A DNA stretch of 64,000 nucleotides from CALVUJ01 sp045119835 (lineage in GTDB: Bacteria > Bacillota_I > Bacilli_A > RFN20 > DUOF01): assembly GCA_045119835.1 (NCBI GenBank), contig JBGVED010000039.1, forward strand, positions 35,938 through 99,937. The letters are read 5' to 3'. Position 1 is the first letter of the stretch, and the number at the start of each line of letters is the position of its first letter. A program made the translations under genes and the position numbers. The notes below the pieces were generated by a model. It saw only the letters and a list, made by a program, of their open reading frames with translations, had not been told where the DNA came from and did not search any database. Shown here piece after piece: positions 32,892-42,361 of this stretch.

Positions 32892-33890
32892 ATGTTTAGA
32901 AAAATGAAGAAAGCTGTAGTTTTAATTCCTTGTATGATTTTTGCTTTTTTCTTGTTTAATGGGACTAAAGCAATGGCTGGTAATGCCAAGTTAACTGGAG
33001 CTGAAATCATCACTATAGGTAATTCGAATAAGGAAAACACGTATTATTTTACAAAGGATAGTGTTTGGGAGTTTGAAACTGATTATCAAATTATAACAGA
33101 TGAAATTTTTTTGAAATGGCGTGTTGTAAGACCAGATGGAAGAGCTACTGCATGGAGTGATAAAACTCCTCATATTAAGCAAAAAGGTAAATTTATTATT
33201 AGTGATTATAAGAGTTTATCATATACAACTAGTGATGATAAATCTAGTAGTAGATTTAGTGTTGTTCCTGAAAATACTTATTATATTGATATTATGTATT
33301 ATGATCAAATCTTGTGGCCAATACATAAAGAAAAAAGAGATGAAACTATAAAAATAGTTGTGGTTGGTGACTCTGCAGCTATGACTCCTTTGGCAAATAT
33401 TAGTTATGATGCTTCTAACAATCAATTTTCTTTATCTGCTAGTTTTGCTCAAGCAGGACAAAATTTAATTTCATCAGTACAATATTTGTTTGCAAGTAAT
33501 TCAACAGTAATTACAAATCCGGATGAATTTCAAGCAGCATATGCAGATAAGGCAATTACAAATAAGTATATCGAAACAGTTAATTCACAAACTTATGCTA
33601 AAACAATAGATTCAGATAGTACTGCTGATAAATTGTATTTCTTAGTAAGTACACCGCATGGATATGAAACTTTAGTATCATATGATATGACAAGTAATCA
33701 AGATGGTAATTCTGTAACTCAAACGCCAAGCAGCAATGGGCAACAAAATACAAGTACTAATGATGATAAAGGCCTATTTGATTATGATTTTGGTCAATTA
33801 ATATTAATAGTTTTGGTTGTAGTGCTAGTTGTGAGTTGTGCATTAATAATAACTCAAAAGATTGTTGATTATAAGAAAAGATTATATTAA
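32892..33890 (+). CDS. exported protein with C-terminal TM anchor, unknown function
   Basis: A signal peptide (MFRKMKKAVV, hydrophobic core, likely cleavage after a KAMA-type site) leads into a strand-rich extracellular domain of about 250 residues. A Gln/Ser/Asn/Thr linker follows, then a C-terminal membrane segment (LILIVLVVVLVVSCALII) and a basic tail. GAGGTGG fixes ATG 32892. It has its own strong promoter and terminator. I see no enzyme motif. The architecture, signal plus ectodomain plus anchor, is like the large surface protein at 15.7 kb. Confidence 0.7.
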   Translation: MFRKMKKAVVLIPCMIFAFFLFNGTKAMAGNAKLTGAEIITIGNSNKENTYYFTKDSVWEFETDYQIITDEIFLKWRVVRPDGRATAWSDKTPHIKQKGKFIISDYKSLSYTTSDDKSSSRFSVVPENTYYIDIMYYDQILWPIHKEKRDETIKIVVVGDSAAMTPLANISYDASNNQFSLSASFAQAGQNLISSVQYLFASNSTVITNPDEFQAAYADKAITNKYIETVNSQTYAKTIDSDSTADKLYFLVSTPHGYETLVSYDMTSNQDGNSVTQTPSSNGQQNTSTNDDKGLFDYDFGQLILIVLVVVLVVSCALIITQKIVDYKKRLY

Positions 33891-33891
33891 T

Positions 33892-33916
33892 AAAGGGGAC
33901 GTAAGTCCTTTTTATT
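33892..33916 (+). terminator. terminator between convergent genes
   Basis: AAAGGGGAC pairs with GTCCTTTTT around GTAA; two G-T pairs make it stable only as + strand RNA. It closes the + gene and abuts the end of the minus-strand PBP gene. Confidence 0.75.
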
Positions 33917-35765
33917 TTCTGAAATAGTATATTGAACCTGAGTTGTCAAATGTGTGAGTATTAGGGTTGTAACGAAGAGCTGTAGTTTGGTAATTTGTGT
34001 TGTACCAGCTTGGCTCTTTTTTTGTTTCTAATATTTTACTTATTTCTTTAAATAAATATTTGGGTAAAGAATAGTTTGTTAATTGTCTGTTGGAATCTGT
34101 TCCAACCCAAATTCCTATTGTGTAATTGGGGTTAAAGGCGAGAACATATGAATCACTATTTGTTGTGCCGCTTTTAGCAGCGTATATATTGTAGGGTTTG
34201 TAATTTGACATAGTTGCATTTGTATATGTTGATAATGTGGAATCAAATGTTGAGGTCATCATTTGATTTAATATTAATGTATTTGTTTCGTTTAGTATTT
34301 GGGAGTATTCTGTAGAAGATGTATATAGAATGTTATTTTTTTTGTCTGTTACTTTGGATATAAATTTAGGTTTATAGAAGTTTCCAAGGGATGCAAAGGT
34401 GTTGTAAATAGAGGTTATTTTTAAAAGGGAGGTTGATGTTGTTCCTAGGGCAATTGATGGAAGAGCATCTGTTTCTTTTATTTGAAACAGGTTTAATAAT
34501 TTCACAAGATTTTCGCTTCCTATTAATAGTAGTGTTTTTAAGGCGTATATGTTGTCTGATAGGGCAATAGCTTGAATCATATCTATTTTATCGTTAGCGT
34601 ATTTATTATTGGCGTTTTTTGGAGAATATAAACCTATATTTTCAATATTAAAAATTGTTTCTTCACTCGTTAAAAGAGTTGTAGGGGAAAAATTATTTGT
34701 TAATGCTAGATAGTAAAGCAGTGGTTTTATAGTAGATCCTATTTGTCTGTAGGAGTTTATTGCTCTGTTGAATGAAGAATCATTGTAATTAAATCCTCCG
34801 TTGATATAAATTACTTTATTTGAAAAGGGTTCCATAATGACAATTGCTGTTTGGACATCTTTATTTAGAGACTGGTATTTTTTTAAAAGGTCATTTATTT
34901 GATTAGTTATAGTAAAATCTATATTTGTGTATACTTTAAGTCCTTTTTGAAGGTTTTTGTCAGTGTACAAATTTAATTCTTTTAATTCATTTATGACAAC
35001 ATCCTTATAATAATAAAAATTATTAGGTGTTTGTTTGTTAAAATTATAAGATATATCTTCTTTTAAGGCACTTTGATATTCTTCTTTTGATAAGTAATTT
35101 TGTGTGAACATTTGATATAAGACAAGTTTTTTTCTGCTATTTGCTTTTTCCAAGTTTATTTGAGGAGAATAGATTGCTGGTGCATTACAGACAGAAGCAA
35201 GTATTGCTGATTCGGCAATTGTCAAATCAGTAGCATTTTTATTAAAGTAGTATTTACTTGCTGCTTGTATACCTGTAAGTCCGTGACCAAAATATAAGCT
35301 GTTTATGTATCCTTCTAGGATTTTCTTTTTAGAATATTTTCGTTCAATTTGAATTGTGTAGAAGGCTTCTTTTATTTTTCTGGATAATGTTCTTTTGTTT
35401 GTTAATAAAGTATTTCTGGCATATTGTTGAGTTATTGTACTAGCACCTTGTTTTATAGAGAATGAGAAAAGATTTATAAAAAAGGCTTGAATATTTCTTT
35501 TTATATCAAAACCGTTGTGTTTATAGAAATTTTTATCTTCAATAGCGACAAATGCATTATATGTGTATTCATTTAAATCATTTATATCAATATATTCACT
35601 TTCGTATTTGTATAATTCGTTATATATTTTGTTTCCCGAGTTGTCGTAGAATTCTATATAGTTTGCTTTATCTAAAGATGGAGAAGGTATTAAAAATGTT
35701 AAGGTTGATATAAAAAGCGAAAGTATTATAATAACGATAAGACTTCTCTTTATTACTTTTTTCAT
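33912..35765 (-). CDS. class A penicillin-binding protein (PBP1A-type)
   Basis: This bifunctional enzyme polymerises and crosslinks peptidoglycan outside the membrane. After one N-terminal membrane segment, the GT51 glycosyltransferase domain shows EDKNFYKHNGFD near residue 76 and QGASTITQQYARN. The transpeptidase domain has the SxxK nucleophile in GSTIKP near residue 343, SDN near residue 401 and KSGTT near residue 531. At 617 residues it lacks the long C-terminal extensions of many PBP1A proteins. I chose the ATG after GGTGAT rather than the upstream GTG at 35777. Confidence 0.93.
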   Translation of the reverse strand: MKKVIKRSLIVIIILSLFISTLTFLIPSPSLDKANYIEFYDNSGNKIYNELYKYESEYIDINDLNEYTYNAFVAIEDKNFYKHNGFDIKRNIQAFFINLFSFSIKQGASTITQQYARNTLLTNKRTLSRKIKEAFYTIQIERKYSKKKILEGYINSLYFGHGLTGIQAASKYYFNKNATDLTIAESAILASVCNAPAIYSPQINLEKANSRKKLVLYQMFTQNYLSKEEYQSALKEDISYNFNKQTPNNFYYYKDVVINELKELNLYTDKNLQKGLKVYTNIDFTITNQINDLLKKYQSLNKDVQTAIVIMEPFSNKVIYINGGFNYNDSSFNRAINSYRQIGSTIKPLLYYLALTNNFSPTTLLTSEETIFNIENIGLYSPKNANNKYANDKIDMIQAIALSDNIYALKTLLLIGSENLVKLLNLFQIKETDALPSIALGTTSTSLLKITSIYNTFASLGNFYKPKFISKVTDKKNNILYTSSTEYSQILNETNTLILNQMMTSTFDSTLSTYTNATMSNYKPYNIYAAKSGTTNSDSYVLAFNPNYTIGIWVGTDSNRQLTNYSLPKYLFKEISKILETKKEPSWYNTNYQTTALRYNPNTHTFDNSGSIYYFRK

Positions 35766-35804
35766 TATAATCACCACTTCTAGTATGGGTTGGGTGTTAA
35801 TTTG

Positions 35805-35833
35805 TATACATTTTTAGTATTTGCTTGTATAAT
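35805..35833 (+). promoter_or_regulatory. promoter of the DUF1934 gene
   Basis: TATACA at 35805-35810 and a perfect TATAAT at 35828-35833 are 17 nt apart. Confidence 0.5.
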
Positions 35834-35849
35834 GAAAAAGGTGATTATT

Positions 35850-36221
35850 GTGCAGAAAATTGTTAATTGTAAATTGGAGATAAATAGAATAATAGATGAT
35901 AAAGAAGAAATTTCAGCGATTGAAGGAAAAGGTTATTATAAAGATAATGATGGTATTGTAGTATTTTTTTCTAATGAGGGAGTTAGTTGCAAATATATAT
36001 ATAAAGATAATGTTCTTACTATTTTATTTAATGATTCTAAATATATTTTTAAAATAGATGAAGAAGGAATAGGAGAAATAAAAAATGGTGATTATATTTT
36101 AAAAATCACCACTTTTGCTAGTAAATTAGAAGTTAATAGTTCTTTTATAGTTGTTGATTATACACTGTATCAATCTAATGTAATAATTGGTAAGTATTAT
36201 AGTAAACTATCTTTTAATTAG
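35850..36221 (+). CDS. DUF1934 (YwiB-like) beta-barrel protein
   Basis: The 123-residue protein is made almost wholly of short beta strands: KIVNCKLEINRII, then KGYYKDNDGIVVFFSN, VSCKYIYKDNVLTIL, and VVDYTLYQSNVIIGKYYSKL near the end. Order and length resemble the lipocalin-like DUF1934 family typified by Bacillus YwiB, whose function is unknown. I chose the GTG at 35850 because AAGGTGAT precedes it and TATAAT overlaps the earlier in-frame ATG at 35832. Its 3' end overlaps the end of the convergent htrA gene by 15 nt. Confidence 0.65.
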   Translation: MQKIVNCKLEINRIIDDKEEISAIEGKGYYKDNDGIVVFFSNEGVSCKYIYKDNVLTILFNDSKYIFKIDEEGIGEIKNGDYILKITTFASKLEVNSSFIVVDYTLYQSNVIIGKYYSKLSFN

Positions 36222-37373
36222 AGTTATTTCTGTAGTTGATGTGTTTGTTCCATTGGCGTTACAAATTGTTAAATTTATTTTTTCGCCTGGAGCATATTTA
36301 AGTAATTCTGCACTAAAGTCAGAGGATTTATTTACTTTTACTCCCTCAATGTGTGTTATTACTTGATTAACGTTTGCTTTGCTTTTTAATGGACTGGTTT
36401 CTCCAATTTCAAGGATTAATAATCCAGTATCAACTTTCAAATTATATTTGTTTCTGTCGTTTGTGTTCATCATTCTAATATCCATGACGGAAATATTTAA
36501 AAATGGTCTGTAGTATAATGATCCTTGTAGTAAGTAAGATGCGACTAATTCAAAGTGAGAAATAGGAAGGGCGTAATTGAAACTTTCGATATTGGTATTA
36601 GTGCCGGAATTTACTAATTTCATTGTGTTTATTCCAATAAGATTTCCATCATTATCAAATAGAGGGCCTCCGCTGTTTCCGGGATTAAGAGCAGCATCCA
36701 CTTGTATTAATTGTAAATCTAAAGAAGATTCTTCATCAGTCATGCTTATATTTAAATTTGAGATGATACCATTTGTTGCTGTTGTTGAGTACTTTTCGCC
36801 AAGTGGGGAACCGATAGCCATTACTTTTTCTCCAATATTTAATGTGTTTGTATGTCTAAGCGTTGCAATGTCAATGTCGTTTCTCTTTTCTATTTTTACT
36901 ACTGCAACATCTTCATTTTTATCGTATCCAATTAATGATCCTTGTACCATTATATCGTTATGTAATAGTACTTCAATTGATGTTGAACCTTCTACTACAT
37001 GGGCGTTTGTAAAGATATAAGCATAGCCATTACTAACACTATCTTTTGCAAAGAATACGCCACTTCCTGTAGAGGATGTTTTATTGCCTACAATATTTCT
37101 TATAGTTACTACAGTTGTTTTTACTTTACTATATATTTCATCCCAATTTTTGTTTCCAGAGGGGATTGTTGAAGTGTAATTTATAAAACCTGTATAGTTG
37201 TTTTCTGGTGTTACAATTGTTGAACCAGAGTTATTATCGCCTAAATTTGTCGAATGGTCTTTGCTAGAAGAGTCGTTTGTATTATTGTTATCGAAATTAT
37301 ATAAGTATACATCGCAGCCACTTATTATAAATAAACTAAATAATACAACAATAAAAATTTTAATTTTTTTCAT
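36207..37373 (-). CDS. HtrA/DegP-type S1C serine protease, lipoprotein
   Basis: HtrA proteases degrade misfolded proteins at the cell surface. A lipoprotein signal with lipobox ISGC at about residue 20 replaces the usual TM anchor. A Ser/Asn-rich linker follows. The trypsin-like triad is complete: FTNAHVVEG, NEDVAVVKIE and NPGNSGGPLF. A C-terminal PDZ-like domain (about residues 280-388) includes SPLKSKANVNQVITHIEG. AGGAGTGAT precedes the ATG at 37373, which I chose over the upstream in-frame start at 37391. The 388 residues fit the family. Confidence 0.92.
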   Translation of the reverse strand: MKKIKIFIVVLFSLFIISGCDVYLYNFDNNNTNDSSSKDHSTNLGDNNSGSTIVTPENNYTGFINYTSTIPSGNKNWDEIYSKVKTTVVTIRNIVGNKTSSTGSGVFFAKDSVSNGYAYIFTNAHVVEGSTSIEVLLHNDIMVQGSLIGYDKNEDVAVVKIEKRNDIDIATLRHTNTLNIGEKVMAIGSPLGEKYSTTATNGIISNLNISMTDEESSLDLQLIQVDAALNPGNSGGPLFDNDGNLIGINTMKLVNSGTNTNIESFNYALPISHFELVASYLLQGSLYYRPFLNISVMDIRMMNTNDRNKYNLKVDTGLLILEIGETSPLKSKANVNQVITHIEGVKVNKSSDFSAELLKYAPGEKINLTICNANGTNTSTTEITLIKR

Positions 37374-37414
37374 TAGTATCACTCCTATCATTATTATAAC
37401 ACCAAATAAAAAAT

Positions 37415-37444
37415 ATTATATACAACTATAATTTAAAATGTCTA
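37415..37444 (-). promoter_or_regulatory. promoter of the htrA-like gene with overlapping palindrome
   Basis: Read on the minus strand, TAGACA (37444-37439) and TATAAT (37420-37415) are 18 nt apart. The -35 sits inside the palindrome ATGTCTAAAAAGACAT at 37438-37453. Confidence 0.45.
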
Positions 37445-37497
37445 AAAAGACATACTTAATACAATAAAAAAATATTCTTATTTAGGAGGTTTTAGAA

Positions 37498-38001
37498 GTG
37501 GAAAAAACAATTTTAAAATTAAACAAGGAGATTTCAATTATTATTTTGTCTGGTATTTGTATGTTGTTTTCTTTTTTAAGTATGTATATGCCTATTACTA
37601 GTTTGGTTTCTTTTTTGTTGGTTATGGTTAAATGTTTTATATTTGTGTTTGTTCCTTTAATATTATATATTTTGGAAAAGAATAATTATGAATTTAAAAA
37701 AGTAGCAGGGATTTATTCTAGCTACTTTATAATTAATTTCTTTGTAACAATAATTACTTCTATTTCTATGGTTAATGGTATAATTCCTATAGTGTGGAAA
37801 ACTTTGTTTGATATAGTTAATTTAATAATACTTTTAAGTTGTTTATTTATTTTAATTGAGAATGTATTAGAATATGGAGATGTTAAGAGTGTTGTATATT
37901 CTAATACGATTATGAAGGTGGTTTATGTGATAGGAAATTTTATCTCATATCCTTTTTTAACATATGTAAATAAGAAACTTTGTAAAGATAGAAAAAATTA
38001 A
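37498..38001 (+). CDS. membrane protein, unknown
   Basis: This 167-residue protein has about four membrane segments and a basic C-terminus (NKKLCKDRKN). No diagnostic motif is seen; the layout is similar to YIP1-like or other small Firmicute membrane proteins. AGGAGG at 37483-37488 fits the GTG start at 37498. It stands between the divergent htrA gene and the convergent DUF2804 gene, which begins two nt after its stop, so the two genes share their 3' junction with no room for a terminator. Confidence 0.65.
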   Translation: MEKTILKLNKEISIIILSGICMLFSFLSMYMPITSLVSFLLVMVKCFIFVFVPLILYILEKNNYEFKKVAGIYSSYFIINFFVTIITSISMVNGIIPIVWKTLFDIVNLIILLSCLFILIENVLEYGDVKSVVYSNTIMKVVYVIGNFISYPFLTYVNKKLCKDRKN

Positions 38002-38002
38002 A

Positions 38003-39037
38003 TTACCATTTGTTGTAAACTTTCTCTGCGAAGCCTAAGAAATCTTTTAACTTTATTTTTTGACCATCGTCAAGGATTATTGTTCCATTAAATTTTCCAA
38101 ATACTTGATGTTGGTCACTACAGATAATTCCTATATCTGTTTTAGATTTTCTATCTATTATAGGAGTGAAGTTCATTTCAAATCTATTATCGTTAGATGT
38201 AAATGTCCATGGTTTTAAATAATCATCTTTACCTTTATCGTTTTTTGGTATGTTGAATGTAATTTGATCTAATTTATGAGCTTTACCATTTATAAATAGC
38301 ATGTTTTCACTGGCGTTACTAGTATCTCCAAATCCATATCCTATATTAAATCCAATTAGTTTATCATCTACATATCCGTGTCCAGCTCCCCAATACCATG
38401 TGTTTTTATAAGTCCAGACACCACGTCCCCAGTCAAGTAATCCCAAGGTGTTATTTTTAGAAAATTCGATTTTTTCATTACCATATAATACGTAGCCTTC
38501 TGCTTTCATTCCAACTATTTTTTGGTTGTAATAGAAGGCTTTTTTGTTTTCTTTGAAAGGAGTAGCAATCACCATAGAGTCCTGTGGTTCGTCTGTTAGA
38601 GTGAATTGTAATTTTAAATCTTTTTCTTTATCAAATTTTTTCATTTCGAGTTTTAGTATTCTTTTTTGGCCATCATTTAGGAATTCTATATTTGCTTTTT
38701 TCTTAGACACTTTTATGTCGCCGATTTTTGATGTTGAGGGCATGTTTGTTTTTCCATTTGTAAATGGGTAGATTATTGATGTTGTTTTTTCTTTTGGTTC
38801 TTTAAAATTAATAAGAGAAGCACTTATCATTCCCATATATGAATTGTCGTCGATTGTTAAGGCTATTGCATAACTATCGTTGTAAATAAGATAATAGTCC
38901 CATTCTTTTATTTTAAACTTTTTAGCTTTTATATCTTTTCTTGAATATTCTTGAATTAGTGATGTTGAATATCCTGGATTTATAAGTTCTCCATTTTCAT
39001 TTAATAGTTTTCCTTTTTCTTTTATTTCTTTATTCAT
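38003..39037 (-). CDS. DUF2804 family protein
   Basis: The 344-residue protein is strand-rich and matches the look of the DUF2804 family: EKGKLLNENGELINPGYS at the N-terminus, GLLDWGRGVWTYKNTWYWG in the middle, IGFNIGYGFGDTSNASEN and a closing GKINLDDG-like strand (GTIILDDGQKIKLKDFLG). The family function is unknown; the fold is suggestive of lipocalin or CrtC-like proteins. AAAGGATGG lies upstream of ATG 39037, which I chose over ATG 39046. Confidence 0.82.
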   Translation of the reverse strand: MNKEIKEKGKLLNENGELINPGYSTSLIQEYSRKDIKAKKFKIKEWDYYLIYNDSYAIALTIDDNSYMGMISASLINFKEPKEKTTSIIYPFTNGKTNMPSTSKIGDIKVSKKKANIEFLNDGQKRILKLEMKKFDKEKDLKLQFTLTDEPQDSMVIATPFKENKKAFYYNQKIVGMKAEGYVLYGNEKIEFSKNNTLGLLDWGRGVWTYKNTWYWGAGHGYVDDKLIGFNIGYGFGDTSNASENMLFINGKAHKLDQITFNIPKNDKGKDDYLKPWTFTSNDNRFEMNFTPIIDRKSKTDIGIICSDQHQVFGKFNGTIILDDGQKIKLKDFLGFAEKVYNKW

Positions 39038-39068
39038 AACTACCATCCTTTTGTGTTTTTATTAATGA

Positions 39069-39093
39069 TATTTTAGCAGACTAGCTAAAAATA
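39069..39093. repeat. inverted repeat between divergent DUF2804 and ecfA1 genes
   Basis: TTTTAGC and GCTAAAA pair around AGACTA, with further A/T pairing outside. It could be an operator or an RNA stem; no promoter was confidently placed. Confidence 0.35.
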
Positions 39094-39165
39094 ATTAATA
39101 AATAAGGGCAAATGATTGTAAATAAGGATAATCAAATTTAAAATTATAATATAGGATGTGAAAAG

Positions 39166-39969
39166 ATGGATAATATTATTGAAGTTAAAAATTTATGTTT
39201 TTCATATGACGAAAAAGATTTTATTAAGAATATGTCTTTTAATATAAAACGTAATTCATATACATGTATTATTGGCCCTAATGGGAGTGGGAAAACTACG
39301 CTTTCTAAATTAATAGGAGGGTTACTTGATAGGAAAAGTGGAGATATATTTGTTGATGGTATTTTATTTAATGATTCTAATAGTGGTATTATTAGAAACA
39401 AGATTGGTATAATTTTTCAGAATCCAGATAATCAATATATAGGTACAACATTGAAGGATGATATCATCTTTGGTTTAGAGAATAGAAATATAGATCCTAA
39501 AAAGATGAATTCAATTATAGAAGAGATTAGTAAATTATGTGGTGTTTATGAGCTTTTAGAGAAGGAACCATATGCGATGAGTGGAGGTCAAAAGCAAAAG
39601 GGCGCGATAGCAGGTGTGCTTGCATTGTCTCCAGAAATTTTAATATTAGATGAGGCTACTAGTATGTTGGATCCTGTTTCTAAAGAGGAGTTTAAAAATA
39701 ACATTTTAAGATTAAAAAAAGAAAAGAATCTTACAGTTATTTCTATAACTCATGATAAAAATGAAACGCTTAATGCTGATGAGGTTATTGTTTTAGATAA
39801 AGGTAGTATTGTATTTAATGGCACTAATAAAGAATTGTATGATATTGATTTGGAAAAATATAATTTAAGATTACCTTCAATTATTGAAATTCAAAAATGT
39901 TTAAAGTATAAAGAATTGATTTTAAACGAGGAAGAATTTTTTTCTATGTTAGAAGGTGATGCCAAATGA
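39166..39969 (+). CDS. ecfA1: energy-coupling factor transporter ATPase EcfA1
   Basis: EcfA1 is one of two ATPases of the ECF module that powers vitamin and metal uptake with interchangeable S components. Walker A GPNGSGKTT is near residue 37, the Q-loop reads FQNPDNQ, the signature is MSGGQKQK, and Walker B is ILILDEATSMLDP. The 267 residues fit. It overlaps ecfA2 by 4 nt. The block ecfA1-ecfA2-ecfT-truA is conserved with Bacillus (ybxA-ybaE-ybaF-truA). Confidence 0.95.
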   Translation: MDNIIEVKNLCFSYDEKDFIKNMSFNIKRNSYTCIIGPNGSGKTTLSKLIGGLLDRKSGDIFVDGILFNDSNSGIIRNKIGIIFQNPDNQYIGTTLKDDIIFGLENRNIDPKKMNSIIEEISKLCGVYELLEKEPYAMSGGQKQKGAIAGVLALSPEILILDEATSMLDPVSKEEFKNNILRLKKEKNLTVISITHDKNETLNADEVIVLDKGSIVFNGTNKELYDIDLEKYNLRLPSIIEIQKCLKYKELILNEEEFFSMLEGDAK

Positions 39970-40796
39970 ATATAAAGTTTGATAATGTTAGTTTTATGTA
40001 TAATAAAAATAAAATGGTTTTAGATAATATTAATTTGAATTTTGATAAAAATGAGATTGTTTTTGTTATGGGGCATACAGGAAGTGGAAAATCTACTTTA
40101 GTTCAACATATTAATGGTTTACTAGTAAGTGAATGTGGTAGTGTTGAGATAGACATTGACAACAGTCATTTTTCTTTGTCTAAAAATAAGAAGGAAAAGA
40201 AAATTAATTGTTTAAGGAAAGAAGTTGGTATGGTATTTCAGTTTCCGGAGTATCAACTTTTTGAAACTAGTGTTTTAAAAGATGTTATGTTTGGACCTTA
40301 TAACTTTTTTAAGGATGAAAAAAAAGCAGAAGTTATGGCTAAAGAAGCACTTGTTAAAATGGGTATAAAAGAATCATATTACGAGAAATCTCCTTTTGAT
40401 TTGTCTGGTGGGGAAAAAAGGAAAGTTGCTATTGCAGGTGTATTAGCGTCTAATCCAAGTGTTTTGATAATGGATGAACCTACTTCTAGTTTAGATCCTA
40501 TTTCTACTAAAGAGATGATGGAATTGATAAAATCATTGAATGAAGAAGGAAAGTTAGTAATTGTAATAAGTCATGATACGGATTTATGTTATGAGTACGC
40601 TGATAGGGTTATTATAATGTGTGATGGAAATGTTATAAAAGATTGTGATGTGGAGAATGCTTTTAAAGATAAAAGTATATTGGATAAAGCTTCTTTAATA
40701 GAACCTTTTGTTTACAAATGTAAGAGATTGCTTGGTGTTAATAATGCAAACATTAGAAATATTGACCAGTTGAAAGAGGTGATATCATATGAGTAA
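39966..40796 (+). CDS. ecfA2: energy-coupling factor transporter ATPase EcfA2
   Basis: This is the second ATPase of the ECF module. Walker A reads GHTGSGKST, the Q-loop FQFPEYQLF, the signature LSGGEKRKV, and Walker B LIMDEPTSSLDP. The FQFPEYQLFE phrase is typical of EcfA2. Length is 276 residues. It overlaps both neighbours by a few bases, showing a single translation-coupled operon. No S-component gene is in the window. Confidence 0.95.
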   Translation: MNIKFDNVSFMYNKNKMVLDNINLNFDKNEIVFVMGHTGSGKSTLVQHINGLLVSECGSVEIDIDNSHFSLSKNKKEKKINCLRKEVGMVFQFPEYQLFETSVLKDVMFGPYNFFKDEKKAEVMAKEALVKMGIKESYYEKSPFDLSGGEKRKVAIAGVLASNPSVLIMDEPTSSLDPISTKEMMELIKSLNEEGKLVIVISHDTDLCYEYADRVIIMCDGNVIKDCDVENAFKDKSILDKASLIEPFVYKCKRLLGVNNANIRNIDQLKEVISYE

Positions 40797-41589
40797 TATC
40801 ACTTTTGGAAAATATATAAATAATTATTCGTTTTTAACAAAGATAGATGCTAGGGTTAAAATTTTGATGATGGTAATTTTACTTGTTTTTTGTTTTGTAG
40901 ATTTTAATATTATTGGTTTTAGCTTATTGTTTTTGCTTTTATGTTTGCTGATGGCGATAGGAAAATTAAGTTTTAAACCATTATTAAAAATAGTGAAACA
41001 TATGTGGCTTTTGTTTTTAATGCTTTTAATTATCAATATATTTACTATAAAAGGAGAAGTTTTGTTTCAAATTGGAGATTTTTATGTGTATAAAGAGAGT
41101 ATTTTTCAAACTATTTATATTTTTATAAGAATTGTAATGCTTCTTATGATATCTAGTTTACTTAGTTCTAGTACTACTCCAAGTGAGTTAACTTATGCGT
41201 TAGAATTTTATTTAAAGCCTTTGAAAATATTTAAAATAAATGTTTATGAAATAGCAATAATGGTTTCTATTGCTTTAAGATTTATACCGACTTTATTAGA
41301 TGAAATGGAAAGAATCAAGAAGGCTCAAACTAGTAGGGGCATTGATTTTGAAAATGGTAAATATAGAGATAAGCTTAGAGGGCTAACAAGCCTTATTATT
41401 CCTTTATTTATTTCTTGTTTTGATAAAGCAGATGAATTAACTAATGCGATGATTGCGCGAGGATATAATGATGGTATGGCGCGTAGCAAGTATAAGCATC
41501 TTATATTAAGTAGAAGAGATTTTGTGGCGGTGTTTTTTGTGATTGTGAGCTTAGTTAGTATTATTTTAGTAAATGGGGTAGTGTTATGA
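40789..41589 (+). CDS. ecfT: energy-coupling factor transporter transmembrane protein EcfT
   Basis: EcfT is the membrane scaffold of the ECF transporter and connects S components to the ATPases. About five membrane segments are seen. The two coupling-helix motifs appear as TSRGIDFENG (SRG) near residue 181 and IARGYNDG (ARG) near residue 223, where canonical proteins have ARG in both. SFLTKIDARVKIL at the N-terminus is the usual opening. Length is 266 residues. Confidence 0.94.
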   Translation: MSNITFGKYINNYSFLTKIDARVKILMMVILLVFCFVDFNIIGFSLLFLLLCLLMAIGKLSFKPLLKIVKHMWLLFLMLLIINIFTIKGEVLFQIGDFYVYKESIFQTIYIFIRIVMLLMISSLLSSSTTPSELTYALEFYLKPLKIFKINVYEIAIMVSIALRFIPTLLDEMERIKKAQTSRGIDFENGKYRDKLRGLTSLIIPLFISCFDKADELTNAMIARGYNDGMARSKYKHLILSRRDFVAVFFVIVSLVSIILVNGVVL

Positions 41590-42320
41590 GAAATTTTAAG
41601 GTTATAGTTAGTTATAATGGAGTTAACTTTTATGGTTATCAGAGGCAAGATAAACTAAGAACAATTCAAGGAGAAATAGAGAAAGTTTTAAAACAAATTC
41701 ATCATTATGAAGTGAAAAGTTTTGGGGCTGGTAGAACAGATAAAGGGGTACACGCTTTAAATCAAGTTTTTAATTTTGAAAGTGAGTTAAATATGAATGG
41801 GAATGATTATATAAAAGCTTTTAATTCCTTATTACCTAAAGATATTTTTGTTAAGAGTGTAGAGGAAGTTGATCTTGATTTTCATTCTAGATATAGTAGT
41901 AAAGGTAAAGAATATTGCTATGTTTTAAATGAAGGCGAGTATAATGTTTTTGAGAAGGATTATGTTTATCAGTTTAATAAAGTATTGGATATTGATATGA
42001 TGATTTATGCTAGTAAATTGTTTTTAGGTAAGCATGATTTTAGAAATTTTTGTGCTAGTGAAGAGGAAAAAGTAAAAGATTATGTAAGGATTATTGATAG
42101 TATTGAAATAATAAGAGAAGAAGAAAAAGTGAAATTTATTTTTAAAGGAAATGGCTTTTTAAGATATATGGTTAGAATGCTTGTGGCTATTTTAATTGAA
42201 ATTGGACAATGTAGAAAAGATGTTTCTTTTATTGAAGAAAGACTTGATAAAGAAAAAATAAATAGAAGTAATTATAAAGTTGATTCATGTGGACTTTATT
42301 TAGTAAAGGTTAATTATTAG
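41586..42320 (+). CDS. truA: tRNA pseudouridine(38-40) synthase TruA
   Basis: TruA makes pseudouridine at positions 38-40 of tRNA anticodon arms. The catalytic aspartate is in GAGRTDKGVHAL near residue 54. The N-terminal YNGVNFYGYQRQ and the later GKHDFRNFC segment are family-typical, as is FLRYMVRMLVAILIEIG. Length is 244 residues. It overlaps the ecfT stop (ATGA), as in other Firmicutes. Confidence 0.96.
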   Translation: MRNFKVIVSYNGVNFYGYQRQDKLRTIQGEIEKVLKQIHHYEVKSFGAGRTDKGVHALNQVFNFESELNMNGNDYIKAFNSLLPKDIFVKSVEEVDLDFHSRYSSKGKEYCYVLNEGEYNVFEKDYVYQFNKVLDIDMMIYASKLFLGKHDFRNFCASEEEKVKDYVRIIDSIEIIREEEKVKFIFKGNGFLRYMVRMLVAILIEIGQCRKDVSFIEERLDKEKINRSNYKVDSCGLYLVKVNY

Positions 42321-42338
42321 TGATATTTTTGTTATAAT
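42310..42338 (+). promoter_or_regulatory. promoter of the 42.4 kb membrane protein gene
   Basis: A perfect TATAAT at 42333-42338 with TGt before it (extended -10), and a weak TTAATT -35 at 42310-42315, 17 nt upstream. Confidence 0.5.
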
Positions 42339-42361
42339 ATTGTTAAGAATAGGGGATATTT

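Noticed and set aside
36577..37020. Long + strand ORF antisense to the htrA-like gene
   Set aside because: It is a mirror of the protease coding sequence, with no ribosome binding site and no recognisable protein content.
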